A DNA stretch of 64,000 bases, taken from the NCBI GenBank assembly GCA_000750105.3, contig JPHH03000045.1:206926-270925 (forward strand), given 5' to 3'. This document shows positions 1-10,710 of this stretch, piece after piece. A model generated the notes under the pieces. It worked only from the letters and a program-made list of their open reading frames with translations. It was not told the origin of the DNA and did not search any database. Every line of letters begins with the position of its first letter. The first letter of the stretch is position 1. The stretch is from Tolypocladium sp. Sup5 PDA-1 (lineage: Eukaryota > Ascomycota > Sordariomycetes > Hypocreales > Ophiocordycipitaceae). The position numbers and the translations under genes were made by a program.

Positions 1-594
1 TTCCCTGGCCGCGGCGGCTACGGTGGCGGCATGCGCGGAGGTTTTGGCGGCGGTTTCGGTCGTGGCGGCTTCGGCGGTGGCCGTGGCGGCTTCGGTTTTG
101 GCGGCCGTGGAGGCTTTGCTGGCGGCGCCGGCGGCGGTGCTCCTGCTGCTGCTGGCTTTGACGCCCAGCCCGCAGCCCCTATTCCACCGAACCCATTCAC
201 CGACAACGCTACCTCTGGCACCGACAGGAGCGAGACGATCTACGTCCGAAATGTAAGTGCAATGATACTTTCTTACTTCGCAAACACCACGATCTAATTA
301 CATCACCAGCTCCCGTGGTCCACCAGCAACGACGACCTGGTCGAACTGTTCACGACTATTGGCAAGGTTGAGCAAGCCGAGATCCAGTATGAGCCCAGTG
401 GTCGATCTCGAGGCTCCGGCGTGGTTCGCTTCGACAGTCCCGAGACTGCCGAGACCGCGATTGCCAAGTTCCAAGGGTATCAGTACGGAGGTCGCCCTCT
501 CAACCTCAGCTTTGTCAAGTATCTCAACCAAGGCGGGGCTGACAACATGGAGACTGACGGCCTTGGGGGCTTGACCCAGGACCAAATCATGTGA
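1..594 (+). CDS. RGG/RRM RNA-binding protein, 3' part (Gbp2/Hrb1-like)
   Basis: The gene is cut by the left window edge. Frame 1 is open from base 1 and encodes a glycine-arginine-phenylalanine-rich RGG stretch, then a linker and one RNA recognition motif. A 57-nt intron lies at 253-309 (donor gtaagt, acceptor cag), and the exons join as IYVRN/LPWSTSNDDL. That is the RNP2 strand of an RRM; the RNP1-like segment is RGSGVVRF. The protein ends with LTQDQIM at 594. One RRM after an RGG region resembles the C-terminal part of fungal Gbp2/Hrb1 SR-like mRNA export proteins, which carry further RRMs upstream that would lie outside the window. RRM assignment is secure; the Gbp2 assignment is inference from the wording of the last RRM. 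Confidence 0.75.
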
Positions 595-2288
595 GGAGAT
601 TCTGCGCGGTTGGGGCAGCCATGGGGCTAGGTCTCTTGGAACCCGATGGCCACACACATAGTGAGCCCGGTGCTGTGGGCACCTGATCCGTCGAGTCCTC
701 GCCATGGCCGCAGCATTTCGTCGCCTCCATTGCAACATTTTCCTTTGTCTGTTCTTACGCATCTCGGAGAAATTATTGGTGGAAAGCTTTCAAATCCCGG
801 CACGAAGAAGTTTGCGAATCCGAAATCGCAATCGACCTGCTTCTTTAGCTTCGGCGGAGGCGCTGTAATACAGGTAGGTAGATGGATGGGGGATGGTGGT
901 CATGCGTTGCCGTCCAAAAAAAAAGCAAGCTTTGTCTTGACGTCGTTATCGAAAACACACGAGAACCGCGATGAGGAATGCGGGCCGTCCTATTTTGGAT
1001 GCCGTCGAGGGCTGTTGTGGTCTCGGACAAGTTAGGAGAGGACAGATGACAAGGTTCTACCTAGAATGTATGAGGATTAAGCATAAGATGGTATCTGGCT
1101 GCCGGGAGGCTCAGGGTTCAGGTGCGGATGACAAGCGTAGGACGATGGAGCCAGGGGGCAGAGTCGACTATGGCGGGTGGCGATGTTGCATCGATAGGAA
1201 GCCTTGCCCCAGTTCGACAACGACGTCGTGCCCATTGGCGACGGCAAAGGATGAGGGGTCGTCTGGCGACTGCGGCGAAGACGACTCGCCTGCCCTCAGG
1301 CCCCGACGAGAGAGGAACCGTTCATGTGTATGGGGAGCCGAGGGTTGCCCGCGACCTGTTCTGGACAAGGGATCGGGGATCATGGCGACCGACAGTAGAA
1401 AGTGGCCCGCTGACTGCACGCCAGTGTAAGCGGCCTCGGACGCGGCTTCGCCTTGGCGACAGGAAAAGCAGGCTAATAACGCCGACCAAGGGGTGATCAG
1501 GGGGAGGTAAGTGTACTCCCGAGCTGTAGCGAGTGACGAGGCGCGTGCATCTCGCAAACCCCACGAGTGAACTACGAACGTACATGTATGATGCGGCTAA
1601 TCAGGTGGTATTGTGCTGGCTCAGGTCGCACAGTTACCAACAAGACGTGCAATATGCCTTGGCTTCTCGCTAAATGGCCCATGCCAGCTTAGACGACATT
1701 GCCTTGTGCTGTAGCAGACAGCCCACGTGTCCAAGACACCGAACGAAGTCTCCCAAACACACCATGTTTTCTTTGACACGAGCATATCATGGGCCAGCGG
1801 TGGAAAGCACGAACATGTGACGAGAAATGAGCACACTGGGTGCTTTTTGTTTAACCGCCTTGCTTCTTGATACAGCAGCGAAGTCCACCTGCTGGCATAA
1901 CGTAAGGTACGGCAAGGCTGTGCTTCAAACCCACGAGGAGCTGTGCTTCATGACATCATCCTGCGATGCCCGAGACACTAGAGTTGTCTAGTCGGGCATA
2001 CAGCGGGCCAGCGGTGTGCCTAGACGAGGAATACGTACGCCATCACCGAGTGGTCGGATGGGAAGAAACTCAAAAAGGTCAGACATGAGCCGGCCTAGTG
2101 GTCGTAGAACAGGAGACGGGAAACGCGGCGCGCTGAGGTTGTTGGCAGCTCTGAGCTGGTTCGCAGCAAGGCGGTACACACGATGTCTTTTGGCAAGGAA
2201 GTGCCTCGACGTCGAGGAGCGAAGCTGTGACATCAGGCCACTATTCGTACACTGACAGGTCTCTTCCCGAAGCCGCTTTTGCCATCCA
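595..2288. other. Intergenic, no gene seen
   Basis: About 1.7 kb between the RRM gene and the CHRD pseudogene. Open frames on both strands are short, overlap one another and carry no motif I recognise. The first few hundred bases are probably the 3' UTR of the RRM gene. Confidence 0.5.
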
Positions 2289-2925
2289 TGAATATCTCAT
2301 TCCATATTATTGGCCTTGCGGTCCTTGCAAGTGCCACTCCGATGCCGCTGTCACCCAGGACGGACAAACACGGGACATGGTCCCATTCACGTCGACCTAT
2401 ACTCCTATAGCATCGTCGCAGGCCAAACGCGGTCGTGGATTCTAACAAGTTCACCGGCGGGCTGGATGGTGCCACCGGCCTATTCAGCTACGGCATCAAC
2501 TCGTACGAGAACGCCATCTGCTACAATATCACACTCGATGGTTTCCGCGGGGAATACCAGTTTCCGGCCAAGACAGCCACTCACATCCACGAGGGGGCAG
2601 TTGGCAAGGCTGGACCGCCACGGTTAGTTGGACCCGAAATCCGCCTGCATGTCGCATCAGCGAAGGGGTTGCTAACACCTGCTCTCGCTGTACAGAATTG
2701 CATTCCCGCACCCGGAGGGCGTGGAGGGCGGACGCAGGAACAGTGTTGGCTTTGTCAGAAGACTATTTCTCACCGGTGTTGTCGCAAGACACAGGCGATG
2801 CGCTTCCATGTGAAGCAGATTGAACAAAACGCGTCCTCGTTCTTCACGGATGTGCACTCGAGCCTGGCGGTTCCCGGTGCTGTCAGGGGCCAGCTGGGCG
2901 ACTGGCAGTGTTATGGCCGATGCCC
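2289..2925 (+). pseudogene. CHRD-domain secreted protein, frameshifted
   Basis: ATG at 2289 starts a signal-peptide-like segment (MNISFHIIGLAVLASATP) that hits a stop at 2407. Conserved CHRD-type sequence then appears in another frame from 2433 (FTGGLDGATGLFSYGINS, ATHIHEGAVGKAGPPR). A plausible intron (donor gttagt near 2622, acceptor tacag near 2696) leads into IAFPHPEG. The frame then breaks again, and the segment FFTDVHSSLAVPGAVRGQL resumes in the first CHRD frame near 2845. At least two frame changes separate pieces that belong to one fungal CHRD-domain protein, so the gene looks inactivated. CHRD domains are extracellular beta-sandwich modules of unclear function in fungi. Sequencing error could also cause the indels. 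Exact ends are approximate. Confidence 0.72.
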
Positions 2926-3271
2926 CGTGTCGCCTTGTGCGGTAAGAAACGGACACCGAGTACAGGAAGTTTTGTGGCGGTCGCAATGCAGTTGGTGGCT
3001 AGTATTTAATCTTGATCTTGCGTGGCACCATACTCCGGCATAATAGCGGCTACTTTACTCCCGAAGTAGAGCTGTTCCAAGCGAGTCTAAGCCGTGCCCG
3101 TAGAAGAAGTGTGTCAAATTCGTTGTTTCTTCCAAGCGCCTGGCCCTCATGAGGAGTTTTCGCTGAGATGATTTTGAAGCCGGCGTGACAAAGTCAACCC
3201 CGCCAGCTCAAGACCAGTCATGCCCCCGCCGCAGATCGACAAGACAGAGGAGTCGATTTCATCCGGTCGTT
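2926..3271. other. Intergenic, nothing recognised
   Basis: Between the CHRD pseudogene and the SRP14 stop codon. Probably holds the 3' UTRs of both genes; no other signal seen. Confidence 0.4.
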
Positions 3272-3858
3272 TCACGAGGCAGCCTTCTTCTTCTTGGCCT
3301 TGGCCTTCTTCTTGCTCCGATCCCTCGGCTTGAGCGCCGTCATGCCTGCTTTGCAAACGTCGGCGTAGCGGGTATAGAAATCCTCGAGGTCATGAGGCTG
3401 CACGATGGTGGACAGCTTGACCTTTTCAGCCCTCTCCCTCTTGGACTTGCCATTGGATGCGCGGATGATGACGGGCATGGGCTTGCCTGGGCTGAGATCA
3501 GGGAAAGGGTTGTCTGCCGCAGGGGGCGGGCAGTCCTGGGCATAGGTAACTGCAGGTCGAGTGGTCAGCGCACTGTCCACGATACAATCTCGCGGATGCA
3601 GGCGGAGCGGGCAATGGAGGTGGAGGCGATGACTTGGAAAAGGAGAAGAGGCGAGGGCAACCCAAAATCCACAAGATGTGACGTACGGCGCTTCTGGGTT
3701 AAGTAGATGGCTCCGTGATCGCTGCCTTTGCGGCGGCTGAAGAGCTCACCGAGCCTATTGAAGAACTGGAGCGCGCAGGTTAGTGAGCGACAGAGCAACT
3801 CTCACGGCACAGATGCCCCGGGACTAACCTCATCTTGGCTGAGGCGTTGCGAGTCCAT
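3272..3858 (-). CDS. SRP14: Signal recognition particle subunit SRP14
   Basis: Three exons on the minus strand: 3858-3829, 3765-3687 and 3549-3272, giving about 128 residues. Exon 1 encodes MDSQRLSQDE, exon 2 FFNRLGELFSRRKGSDHGAI plus YLTQK, and exon 3 begins with the rest of RLTYAQDCPP. The joined protein has the SRP14 alpha/beta fold order and a lysine-rich tail (KKKAKAKKKK) typical of fungal SRP14. SRP14 forms part of the Alu-domain end of SRP, which delays elongation while signal-peptide-bearing ribosomes are brought to the ER. Both introns have GT..AG ends and keep frame. It is divergent from the NOM1-like gene, 524 bp away. Confidence 0.88.
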
Positions 3859-4382
3859 CGTGGGCTCGACCGCTGGGTGGGCGAGTTGTCGGGACTGCAC
3901 GTTGCGATGAGGTTGAGGCGACCAGCGGGGAGGTGACGGGAGGCGAGGTGACGACCATGGGGTGAGGTTCAGCGATGCCCCGCTGGAGTCGCCACTGAAA
4001 ATCCAGCCTGGGGAAGCGTGCAGTGCCAACAGATGCAAGCCCGCCCGCCCCACCTTGCACTAGTACCTGAGGTATGAAGGAATACCTAAGCAAGCTAAGG
4101 TACCTAATAAGACTACGTTGAAGAGACTGGACGATAAATTCAAGATGGTGGCATTGGATGGGATCAATTCTTTCCTCCCCGCCGTCCTGTCGACGGCTTC
4201 GTTCGACTTCTCTACATGCTCTGCGCCCAACTTGTGCCGCACCCTCGTACGTGCCCAGACAAAACAAGCTGTTCATGGTTGTTCCACCCATGGTAGAAAA
4301 TCTTCTTGCCAGCTCGCCGTGAATCAAGGATTTTCAACAGAGCCCTCGTGGTCCGTCAACGGCACAGCCAATCTTCACCACC
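3859..4382. promoter_or_regulatory. Divergent promoter region, SRP14 / NOM1
   Basis: 524 bp between two start codons that point away from each other. It must hold both 5' UTRs and promoters. No clear TATA box or known operator is recognisable. Confidence 0.4.
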
Positions 4383-6986
4383 ATGCCGCCCACATCTGTT
4401 CCAGAGCTGCAGCAAAAGCTCTTCAAGCGCATGGGCATTGATGCTTCCGACCCGAGCCAAGGACGCAAACCACGCAATGGGAGGGGAACCTCGCTGCTTC
4501 TTTCGCGCAAGGATGACCGGAAAGCTCAGAGGGCGCAACGCAAGGCTCACAGATATTCGAGGCAGCCGTCGTCTGTCCAAGCTGGCCCACCCCAGGGCCA
4601 TCGCAGCATAGCCAAACGTCAGACGACGCAGCCTCAAGCGCCAATGAGACGGCCTGTTCCGGCAGCCAGTCACCACGACGATGAGGATGACGAGTCCTTG
4701 TTAGAAGAGGATGACGAAGAGAATCTTTATGAGCATGAAAGCGATCCAGAGGAGTCACCGCTGCCTTCAAGCAAGGCAGCGTCGGGAGGTGGTGTATCGA
4801 GGGTAGCCCGGGAGAGGCTGGCCCAGGACGACGCCGAGATCGAGGAGCTTGAGAGGAAACTCGGTATCAAGAAAGGGCGAAAGTCCCTGCCACAGGCCTT
4901 CAAGGATGACGGGCTGGGTGACCTACTTGATGACCTGGGCGGAGACGTTTCAGACAGCGACGACGACACCAAGAAGCGAAAGCGCGACTACGACGATTGG
5001 TTGTCTTCGAAGAGGAGGAAGACGGCGTCAAGGTCCCGCGGTGATGTGGTTGACCAAGACGAAGACGACGAAAGCGATGCCGAGGGTGATGACTTGCTCG
5101 ACGATTTGGAGGGGAACGACGAGAGCGACGCCGAAGATGACGCCACGGACATGGAGAGCGGCGAAAGCGCTGAAGAAGGCCAAGGGGATACCGACGACGA
5201 CAGGTCCTTCGGGGGCTTCGACTCTGATGTCGAGGATGCGGTTCCTGCTCGGCCGCGGCAACGGGAGAACCCCTACGTTGCTCCCACAACAGGCATGGCG
5301 GTCGCCAAATACGTCCCCCCATCTCTCAGAAAGGCTTCAGGTTCCGAAAACGAAACCAGAAGTCGCCTGCAAAAGCAACTACAGGGTCAAATCAATCGTC
5401 TCACCGACACCAACATTCTGTCTATTGTGCAATCAATCGACGACATCTATCAGACGAATGCCCGTGGTGATGTCACTGAAATTTTGACCGATGCAATCAT
5501 GGCGCAAATATGCAAGCCGGAGAGCCTCCCGGACCAGTTCTTCGTCCTCACAGGCGGCTTTGCCGCTGCCATCTACAAAACCACTGGCTCAAGCTTCGGG
5601 TCCCATCTTGTCCGCCGGGTGGTCAAGGAGTTTGGCCAGGAGTATGAGAAGGCGGGCAAAGAGATTAGCAATCAGTCGGCCATACGGAAAGAAGCCTCCA
5701 ACACCATCACTTTCCTAACCCAGCTCTACGTATTCGAAGTCGTGAGCTGCAAGATCGTCTTCGACTACATGGAGAGGCTGCTTGAGGAACTTTCGGAGCT
5801 TAACGTCGAGCTATTGCTGCGGGTTTGTCGTATGGCTGGCAGACTGCTCCGGAGGGACGATCCGCAAGCGCTGAAGCATGTTTCCGGAGTCTTAAGCAAT
5901 GCGGTATCTAAAGTTGGATATGCCAATGTATCTGCTCGAACAAAGTTTATAATCGAGACGATCAACGACCTCAAGAACAGCAAGCCGAAGGCCAAAGGCA
6001 TGGACTCGGCCATTGTTTCAGAGCACGTCCTCCGCATGAAGAAGCGGCTCGGTGAGCTCAAGTCGCAGTCGCGACGGCTCGACGGGCTCGCGCCCATGGG
6101 CATGGATCTGGACGATGTTGAAGGCGCTGAGACTCACGGGAAGTGGTGGCTTGTGGGAGCGAGCGTGCCTGCCTATCGCGAAGCGGCAGAGAGAGCCAAG
6201 GACCTGGCCAGGAGAAGAGATGGCGGCCAGGAGGACGCGACAGACGACGAGGACATGGACTTTGTGCTGCCAGACTACCCCAAGAAGGCTCGGGCGCAGG
6301 GTTTCAGCACGACAGCCCAGGTAGCCATCTTCACGGCGCTCATGTCAGCCAACGACTTTGAGCACGGGTTCCGGCAATACGCGAACCTCAAGCTGAAGAA
6401 GGACGAGCAGCTCGAGATTGCGCGCGTGCTTGTGCAGTGCGTGGGAAGCGAGGCGCAGTACAACGAGTATTATGCCTTGGTGGGGAGGCAAGCGTGCGCG
6501 AACAGCAGAGTGAGGTTTGCTCTCCAGGACCGCCTCTGGAAGATATTCCGCGGGCTTGGGGAGTCGCTCTTTGGCGAGGAAGCAGAGGACGAGGAGACAG
6601 CTGACAGCGAGAGGATGAAAGACGAGCGGCGGGCAAGCAACGTCGCGCGCTTCTACGCGTCCTTGGTGGCCGACGGGGCGCTGGGTATCAACATCCTCAA
6701 GCCGCTGGAGCTGCCCGAGGTGAACAGTTGGACGTCATTGTTTGTGGAGGGGTTCATGGTCAGTCTGCTGCAGACGTGCAAGGGCAAGGGATCAGAGGAG
6801 GACGCCAATGTCGAAAGGGTGTTTGGCCCCGCGAGAGAGCTGCCGTCCCTCGCGGCCGGCACGCACTGGTTCCTGAGGAAGAAGCTCCGCAAGCCCAAGC
6901 TGGTCGGGGCCAAGGAGGCCAGGAGACTGGATCGAGTGAGGGAGAAGGCCCAGGCCGCAGTCCAGGCTGTGGCAATGGATGGGTAA
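4383..6986 (+). CDS. SGD1: NOM1/Sgd1-like nucleolar MIF4G-MA3 protein
   Basis: Single-exon gene of 867 codons; the ATG at 4383 has a strong context (caccATG). The N-terminal third is basic, then very acidic (about residues 98-275 rich in D/E, with lysine/arginine clusters that could be nuclear or nucleolar signals). A segment PYVAPT..KYVPPSLRK precedes an MIF4G-type helical repeat (about residues 330-540), and an MA3 domain follows (about 640-760, around FTALMSANDFEHGFRQYANL). This order is that of human NOM1 and yeast Sgd1, nucleolar proteins needed for 18S rRNA maturation; the yeast gene was named from suppression of a glycerol defect. It is co-directional with the downstream dehydrogenase gene. 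Confidence 0.88.
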   Translation: MPPTSVPELQQKLFKRMGIDASDPSQGRKPRNGRGTSLLLSRKDDRKAQRAQRKAHRYSRQPSSVQAGPPQGHRSIAKRQTTQPQAPMRRPVPAASHHDDEDDESLLEEDDEENLYEHESDPEESPLPSSKAASGGGVSRVARERLAQDDAEIEELERKLGIKKGRKSLPQAFKDDGLGDLLDDLGGDVSDSDDDTKKRKRDYDDWLSSKRRKTASRSRGDVVDQDEDDESDAEGDDLLDDLEGNDESDAEDDATDMESGESAEEGQGDTDDDRSFGGFDSDVEDAVPARPRQRENPYVAPTTGMAVAKYVPPSLRKASGSENETRSRLQKQLQGQINRLTDTNILSIVQSIDDIYQTNARGDVTEILTDAIMAQICKPESLPDQFFVLTGGFAAAIYKTTGSSFGSHLVRRVVKEFGQEYEKAGKEISNQSAIRKEASNTITFLTQLYVFEVVSCKIVFDYMERLLEELSELNVELLLRVCRMAGRLLRRDDPQALKHVSGVLSNAVSKVGYANVSARTKFIIETINDLKNSKPKAKGMDSAIVSEHVLRMKKRLGELKSQSRRLDGLAPMGMDLDDVEGAETHGKWWLVGASVPAYREAAERAKDLARRRDGGQEDATDDEDMDFVLPDYPKKARAQGFSTTAQVAIFTALMSANDFEHGFRQYANLKLKKDEQLEIARVLVQCVGSEAQYNEYYALVGRQACANSRVRFALQDRLWKIFRGLGESLFGEEAEDEETADSERMKDERRASNVARFYASLVADGALGINILKPLELPEVNSWTSLFVEGFMVSLLQTCKGKGSEEDANVERVFGPARELPSLAAGTHWFLRKKLRKPKLVGAKEARRLDRVREKAQAAVQAVAMDG

Positions 6987-7647
6987 TGTGGTGGCCACGG
7001 CAGGGCGCGCGGCGTGTGGGCAAGAGTACGGGAAGTTGACATGCACGAAACGGGTCCCTGTGTCGTTGTCGCTGCCGCAGAGACACGATGGGCTGTTGGA
7101 TACGGAAATCTGAGGGTGTAGATTATTACCTACCTTAGGCAGGGTCCTGGCTATCCAAGGCATCAACCCATCATCGACCGGGATACCCGGAGAGCTGAGC
7201 CTCGTCGGCATCGCAGTTGACGTTGTTCACCCGTATGTATGAAGCATCTGGCAATGGATTAGTGATGTCGGCTGGGTCCGGGGGTGGTTGGTGTTGAGTT
7301 GGGGCTGTCCAATCCCAGAATCTTGAGTGGGCGGCTACGGTCGCCTCAAGACGGAATCCTACGGGCGAGCCTTGGGGTCCTGAGGCATTAAACCACGCTG
7401 GAGCCGAAGTGTGGCCAGCGGTTCTGTCCAGCAGACCCGATGCTGGTGGGTACGTACCTAAAAAAAAAATGGGAGCGCAGCAGGCCCGTTCCGGAGGCTC
7501 CCTGCGGTGCTAACTTGGAGCTCTCCGAAGACGCATCTCCATCTCCGCCTCAACCACCTCAACCATCTTCTCCCTCTCCCCCAGTGCCCGCCACACAACC
7601 CCGTCTGGCATCCATTGGCTACTCGAAACCCCATCTCAAGGTGCTTC
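6987..7647. other. Intergenic, upstream of dihydrolipoamide dehydrogenase
   Basis: 661 bp with no supported gene. The last part, near 7540-7600, is pyrimidine-rich (CCTC/CCAC runs), as is common just upstream of fungal transcription starts. Confidence 0.4.
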
Positions 7648-9505
7648 ATGATGCTCGCCAGCCGTTTAATACCCCGGAGCGTCGCTCGGCCGACCGCTTG
7701 GAAACAGTCATCGTGAGTCCTCCGTCACAGGAGCCAGCGCCGGCTCTTCGCGACAACGCGGGAGACAAATAGCTCGCGCCCGCTAACCCGCCTCCCTTGC
7801 GCAGCTTGCCTACAGCCGTCGCCTCGTCGACCTTGTCACGATGGAGTCGAAGCTTCGCTTCCGCCTCTGGTTCGTCCATCCAAGCCTGCCCCGTCCGCCC
7901 CCAGCCTGTTGGCGCCGATGCCGACCTCTACGTACTGACACAACTGCAGAGGAGAAAGACCTAGTCATCATCGGAGGCGGTGTTGCCGGCTACGTTGCCG
8001 CCATCAAGGCCGGCCAGGAGGGCATGAAGGTGGGTTGGCTACATCCAAAGGGCCTCGTCCTGGGGCAGACGAATGGCTAACCTCTGTGCTTCCCGCATAG
8101 GTTACCTGCATCGAGAAGCGCGGCACCCTCGGCGGTACCTGCCTCAACGTCGGCTGCATTCCATCCAAATCGCTCCTCAACAACTCCCACCTGTACCACC
8201 AGATCCTCCACGACACCAAGAACCGCGGCATCGAAGTCAGCGATGTCAAGCTCAACCTGGCCAACCTCATGAAGGCCAAGGACACGGCCGTTAACGGCCT
8301 GACCAAGGGCGTCGAGTTCCTCCTTAAGAAGAACGGCGTCGAGTACATCAAGGGTGAGGCTTCCTTCATAAGCGAGAACGATATCAAGGTCGCCCTCAAC
8401 GATGGCGGCGAGACCACGGTCCGTGGCAAGAACATCCTCATTGCCACCGGCTCCGAGGCTACCCCCTTCCCGGGCCTCGAGGTCGATGAGAAGCGCGTCA
8501 TCACCAGCACCGGCGCCATTGCGCTCGACAAGATCCCCGAAACCATGATCGTCATCGGCGGCGGCATCATCGGTCTCGAAATGGCCTCGGTGTGGTCGCG
8601 ACTGGGAACCAAAGTCACCGTCGTCGAGTTCCTCGGCCAGATTGGCGGCCCCGGAATGGACGCCGAGATTGCCAAGGCCACCCAGAAGCTGCTGAAGAAG
8701 CAGGGCATGGAGTTCAAGCTCAACACCAAGGTCGTCAGCGGCGACAAGAGCGGCGACAAGGTCAAGCTGGAAGTGGACGCTGCCAAGGGTGGCAAGCCCG
8801 AGACTGTGAGTAGTGACACCTAGCCCGCTGCCCGGGCCCCCTCCCTCGCGGCTCTGGAGCGCTCCCTGACTCAAGAGGCACATGTAGCTCGATGCTGAGG
8901 TCGTCCTCGTTGCCATCGGTCGGCGACCATACACCCAGGGCCTCGGCCTCGAGACCATCGGCATGGAGCTGGACGAGCGCGGGCGCGTCATCATCGACTC
9001 CGAGTACCGAACCAAGCTCCCCCACATCCGCTGCGTCGGCGACGTTACCTTTGGCCCCATGCTTGCTCACAAGGCCGAGGAAGAGGCTGTGGCCGTTGTC
9101 GAGTATATCAAGAAGGGCTTCGGCCACGTCAACTACGGCTGCATCCCGTCCGTCATGTACACCTACCCCGAGGTCGCGTGGGTCGGCCAGAGCGAGCAGG
9201 ATCTCAAGAACCAGAAGATCCCCTACCGGGTCGGCACCTTTCCCTTCAGCGCCAACTCGCGTGCCAAGACCAACCTGGACACGGACGGCATGGTCAAGAT
9301 GCTGGCGGACCCGGAGACGGACCGCCTGCTGGGCGTCCACATCATCGGGCCCAACGCCGGCGAGATGATTGCTGAGGGCACGCTGGCGCTGGAGTATGGC
9401 GCCTCTACCGAGGACATTGCGCGGACATGCCACGCTCACCCGACGCTGGCGGAGGCGTTCAAGGAGGCTGCCATGGCCACCAGCTCCAAGGCTATCCACT
9501 TCTAA
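7648..9505 (+). CDS. LPD1: Dihydrolipoamide dehydrogenase, mitochondrial (E3)
   Basis: Five exons: 7648-7712, 7805-7869, 7950-8029, 8101-8805 and 8888-9505; about 509-510 residues. Two adjacent ATGs (7648, 7651) start a mitochondrial presequence (MLASRLIPRSVARPTAWK). The FAD-binding GxGxxG appears as IIGGGVAGYVAA, the redox-active disulfide as GGTCLNVGC (cysteines near 83 and 88), the NAD-binding motif as IGGGIIGLEMASV, and the active-site histidine/glutamate motif as HAHPTLAE near the C-terminus. The enzyme reoxidises dihydrolipoamide in the pyruvate, 2-oxoglutarate and branched-chain dehydrogenase complexes and in glycine cleavage, in the matrix. Exon joins restore family-conserved text at every junction, for example KPET/LDAEVVLVAIG. 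KGD2, a partner, lies 50 kb downstream. Confidence 0.95.
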
Positions 9506-10710
9506 GCGGCATGCGCATCTGAGGCCGGTGCATAAATTGTGCGAGTGTGCATTTAGGCTGGGACTGGCCCATGCGCGGGGCAGGTGCTTTTGTCTGTACG
9601 CCATGTTGCAGTAAATAGACTCTGGCAGGCGTTCGATGATGTGTGGCTCAAACCCCGTTGTCGACTTGCTCCAACCGAAGAACACGCGGGTGATGGAAGA
9701 ACCAGATGGGACTGGCCTGAAGTCTCTTGCCAGAATTGTGCGTGGGCCTCACTCGTGGTGGCTGTGTAAAATAGGAATACTGCTTCTAACATGTGGGAAT
9801 GGCAAGGCCATATATCGGATGGGTTTCTTGATCCTGCGCTATGAGAGAGTGATTTCTGCCGTGAAATAGCGCCTCGCAATGCAGTACCGCCCGACTGAAG
9901 ATGAATCGAGTGGGCGAGAGGCACGCATGGCATAAATAATAGCAAGCACCGACCGTGGAGAATGGCGCGAACCAGAGGCATGCATGCATTGCAGGGCGAT
10001 AGATGACCTGATGAATGAACTGCAGCAGGTACAGGTACCTATGAGACACGGCAGAAGATCAGCTGAAAGAGAGGAAGCCGACCAAGGTACAAAGTACCCG
10101 GTAGCAACTACCTACCTAATCAACCCTCGGCTGGGCGAACTGTCGACAATGTGGTTGAATGGAATGGCACGATGAAGACGAATCTGGCGTATCCCGGGTG
10201 GCGTGTTGGGCGAGTCGAATGGTGACGTTTGCTGGTCGAGGTCGACAGTGGAGGTTGGGGCTCCCGTCGTTAACAATCTGCAAGGAGTGGACCTCGGGCT
10301 GGTCCGGACTTGTTGGTCAGTGTGCAAGGCAGCAAGGTTCAGCGGCCCCTGGACCTGGCGGATGGCGCGGACGGACTCTCGGGAGGGGCAACAAGGCCGA
10401 TGCAGTGCTATTGATCGTTGATTGATTCATTGCCATTTGCGAACCCGACATCCAATGCCATCTGGGCCATCTCCACCGCGGCAGGGCTGCTCACCTCACC
10501 TCACCTCACCTTGTCTGTAGTCGGGCCTTCGTTACGATGCGGTGAAACCTGCACCCTGCATACCTCTCGTACGAGTACGCGCCTACCAAGTACACGGATA
10601 CGCAAGGAGCAGACCTTGCCTTATTATATACACGCGGTCGCAGCGCCTCGAGAAGCCGCACCGACCGCGCAACTGGCAGCCTTCAGGCAGGCTGGGAGAG
10701 CCCTCCCATC
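9506..10710. other. Intergenic, no gene seen
   Basis: 1.2 kb between E3 and the desaturase gene. Open frames are short and unrecognised. A short CTCAC tandem (about 10493-10510) precedes the desaturase gene. Confidence 0.45.

Noticed and set aside
298..762. 154-codon minus-strand frame across the RRM exon
   Set aside because: It is antisense to a conserved RRM and has no recognisable motif.
4900..5487. Overlapping long frames on both strands inside the NOM1-like gene
   Set aside because: They arise from the acidic, GC-rich repeat-like coding sequence of the real gene.
8004..9685. Long minus-strand frames (up to 327 codons) opposite dihydrolipoamide dehydrogenase
   Set aside because: Antisense shadows of a GC-rich gene; low-complexity translation and no family likeness.
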